Shown: one piece after another, positions 62,722 through 64,000 of the stretch | Numbering within the stretch: position 1 is the first letter of the stretch | Layout of the letters: every line of letters begins with the position of its first letter | Source of the DNA: Acetobacter thailandicus | GTDB lineage: Bacteria > Pseudomonadota > Alphaproteobacteria > Acetobacterales > Acetobacteraceae | Length of the DNA stretch: 64,000 nucleotides | Reading direction: 5' to 3' | Assembly: GCF_011516655.1 (NCBI RefSeq) | Contig: NZ_WOSV01000007.1 | Location: 62,001 to 126,000 of the forward strand | Notes under the pieces: generated by a model | The model's database searches: none | Told to the model about the DNA's origin: nothing | Seen by the model: the letters and a program-made list of their open reading frames with translations, nothing else | Program-made: the position numbers and the translations under genes

Positions 62722-64000
62722 ATGAGTCATGTTACATCCAACGTCCTGTATGTTGATGATGGTCTGAATGGATGGACAAACCCTGGTGGATTTTACGGCG
62801 CCGGATTTACATCTGTAACCGTTGAATCCGGCGGAACGTTTGCCGGCGCAACGCTTACCTCCGGAGGCAGCTTAACAATCCAAAGCGGGGGCACTGTACT
62901 CAACAACACATTCGAAGGCGGTACGCTGACTGTTGAAAACGGTGGGGCTCTCAGCAATATAACTATCAGTAGCGCTGCAACCGCTATATTTTTAGCAGGC
63001 ACTAACGAATATTATTACAATGTAAATTTAGACGGTGGCACAATAAGTGCCTTTAACTCTACACCTTACTTTAACTGGGGAAGTAATGGCGGCACACTCA
63101 TTCTCGAAAGTGGGTCAGTCGATACAGAAGGTGAGGACCCTTCATCTGGAAATGCCAATATCATAGTAAATTCAGGGGCCGTACTATCCGGCACTACGCT
63201 GGCCTCTGGCAATACACTCACTGTAAACAGTGGCGGCAGCGTCACCGGTGCAATTATCAATTCTGGCGCAACAGCGGTATTTTCCGCAGGCGCCAATGAA
63301 AATGCCACTCTCAATGGCGGCGTAATCAGCGCTTATAACTCTCCTCCTTATTTTACGTGGGGCAGTAGTGGTGGCACACTCATCTTAGAAAGTGGTGCCA
63401 TTGACACGAACGAATCACCATTTTCTGGAAATGCCAGTATCATAGTAAATTCAGGGGCTCAGCTATCCAGCGCTACGCTGTCCTCTGGCAATACACTCAC
63501 TGTGAACAGTGGTGGCAGCCTCGCCAGTACAACCATCAATTCTGGCGCAACAGCGGTATTTTCCGCAGGCGCCAATGAGGTAACTTCTGTCCATCTCAAT
63601 GGTGGCGTAATCAGCGCTTATAACTCTCCTCCTTATCTGGGATGGACCACTAGTGGTGGCACTCTTATCTTAGAAAGTGGTGCCGTTGATACGTACGAAA
63701 CTCCACCTGCCGGCAACGCCAATATTTACGTTAATTCAGGGGCGACCCTGCAAAGTACGACTATATCTTCCGGCAATACACTTATTGTAAGCAGCGGGGG
63801 CGTAGTCTCCACCCTTACTGTTACCAGCAGCGGTGGTGCTGGTATACGAGGCCTTTCGTCCTCTGCTGTTGTCTCTGGCGGAGGTGTTCTGGAGGCTGCT
63901 GCCGGCGGAATAATTGCAAATAATACTGTTGAAAGCGGTGGCTCCTTATATGCGCGCAGCGAAGGCGTAATAGGCACAACAACAGTTTCAAGCGGTGGTT
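62722..64000 (+). CDS. Repeat-rich adhesin (AIDA/Hint-type), 3' end outside window
   Basis: Open frame of 426 codons from ATG 62722 to the window end, with no stop. Starts MSHVTSNVLYVDDGLNGW without a Sec signal. Beta-solenoid built from Gly/Ser-rich strands (SGGTFAGATLTSGGSL; VNSGAVLSGTTLASGNTLTV). Three direct repeats of about 93-97 residues begin at 62968, 63259 and 63538, each with the pattern (I/S)NSGATAVFSAGANE, LNGGVISAYNSPPY, GGTLILESGA, GNA(N/S)I then VNSGA. Composition and style match the adhesin at 14796-17074, whose Hint domain is C-terminal; a Hint domain may lie beyond the window. Secretion route unknown. Confidence 0.82.
   Translation, partial: MSHVTSNVLYVDDGLNGWTNPGGFYGAGFTSVTVESGGTFAGATLTSGGSLTIQSGGTVLNNTFEGGTLTVENGGALSNITISSAATAIFLAGTNEYYYNVNLDGGTISAFNSTPYFNWGSNGGTLILESGSVDTEGEDPSSGNANIIVNSGAVLSGTTLASGNTLTVNSGGSVTGAIINSGATAVFSAGANENATLNGGVISAYNSPPYFTWGSSGGTLILESGAIDTNESPFSGNASIIVNSGAQLSSATLSSGNTLTVNSGGSLASTTINSGATAVFSAGANEVTSVHLNGGVISAYNSPPYLGWTTSGGTLILESGAVDTYETPPAGNANIYVNSGATLQSTTISSGNTLIVSSGGVVSTLTVTSSGGAGIRGLSSSAVVSGGGVLEAAAGGIIANNTVESGGSLYARSEGVIGTTTVSSGG
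62968..63770 (+). repeat. Direct 279-291 bp repeats encoding adhesin modules
   Basis: Three consecutive units start at 62968, 63259 and 63538; units 2 and 3 share long identical stretches (AATTCTGGCGCAACAGCGGT, then ATTTTCCGCAGGCGCCAATG), unit 1 is more diverged. Unit lengths 291, 279 and a partial third. In-frame, so copy number can change without frameshift. Confidence 0.8.

Noticed and set aside
62968-63770. CRISPR-like spaced repeats
   Set aside because: Repeats are about 280 bp, in frame and coding for solenoid modules; no short repeats with unique spacers.

Overview
The window looks like the chromosome of an acetic acid bacterium (Acetobacteraceae) or a close alphaproteobacterial relative. 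The grounds are the Hint-domain, Ser/Gly-repeat adhesins, the large TonB-dependent receptors with a FecI/FecR operon, and the mixture of sugar- and acid-oxidising enzymes with type II NADH dehydrogenase. This placement is inference from gene content; no rRNA, tRNA, replication origin, prophage, insertion sequence or CRISPR array was found.

Region by region: (1) 1-5809, the end of a type III secretion operon (sctQ partial, sctR, sctS, sctT, sctU) followed by two cysteine-free proteins that look like secreted substrates, the second built like a HrpF/NolX translocator. SctU has lost the NPTH autocleavage motif. (2) 5838-14311, all minus strand, a complete siderophore-type iron uptake operon: fecI, fecR, receptor with signalling domain, DUF3649, PepSY protein, DUF3325, exbB, exbD, tonB. 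Fur-like sites precede fecI and the receptor, and exbB carries an in-frame TGA. (3) 14796-17074, a Hint-domain adhesin broken by a perfect 11-bp tandem duplication. (4) 17699-21974, a porin and a second TonB-dependent receptor. (5) 22053-27775, an RpiR regulator divergent from diaminopropionate ammonia-lyase, an L-carbamoylase/allantoate-amidohydrolase homologue, a D-carbamoylase and an MFS carrier, probably a ureido/diamino-acid catabolic island. (6) 27932-35471, a heavy-metal RND efflux operon with its two-component system. (7) 35493-56487, a large histidine-utilisation region: hutH, hutU, hutG, hutF on the minus strand, hutI and hutC on the plus strand, hutD further upstream, an amino-acid ABC transporter, an NCS1 permease that may import urocanate, a TonB receptor, and accessory enzymes (HisC-like aminotransferase, FAD and FMN 2-hydroxy-acid dehydrogenases, two 2-oxoglutarate oxygenases). 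(8) 56786-61330, a Tat-exported SMP-30 lactonase, an aldehyde dehydrogenase and type II NADH dehydrogenase, then a convergent TetR regulator. (9) 62027-64000, a very AT-rich spacer and the start of a second repeat-rich adhesin that runs off the window.

How the genes work together: the hut genes form the five-step route histidine - urocanate - imidazolonepropionate - formiminoglutamate - formylglutamate - glutamate, with HutC sites at hutU and in the hutF/hutI divergent promoter. The HisC-like transaminase and the two 2-hydroxy-acid dehydrogenases could feed imidazolelactate/imidazolepyruvate into the same route; this is a hypothesis. Iron uptake, metal efflux, the T3SS and the two adhesins suggest a host- or surface-associated lifestyle. 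Two of the surface/transport genes (exbB and the first adhesin) carry single fresh-looking lesions.
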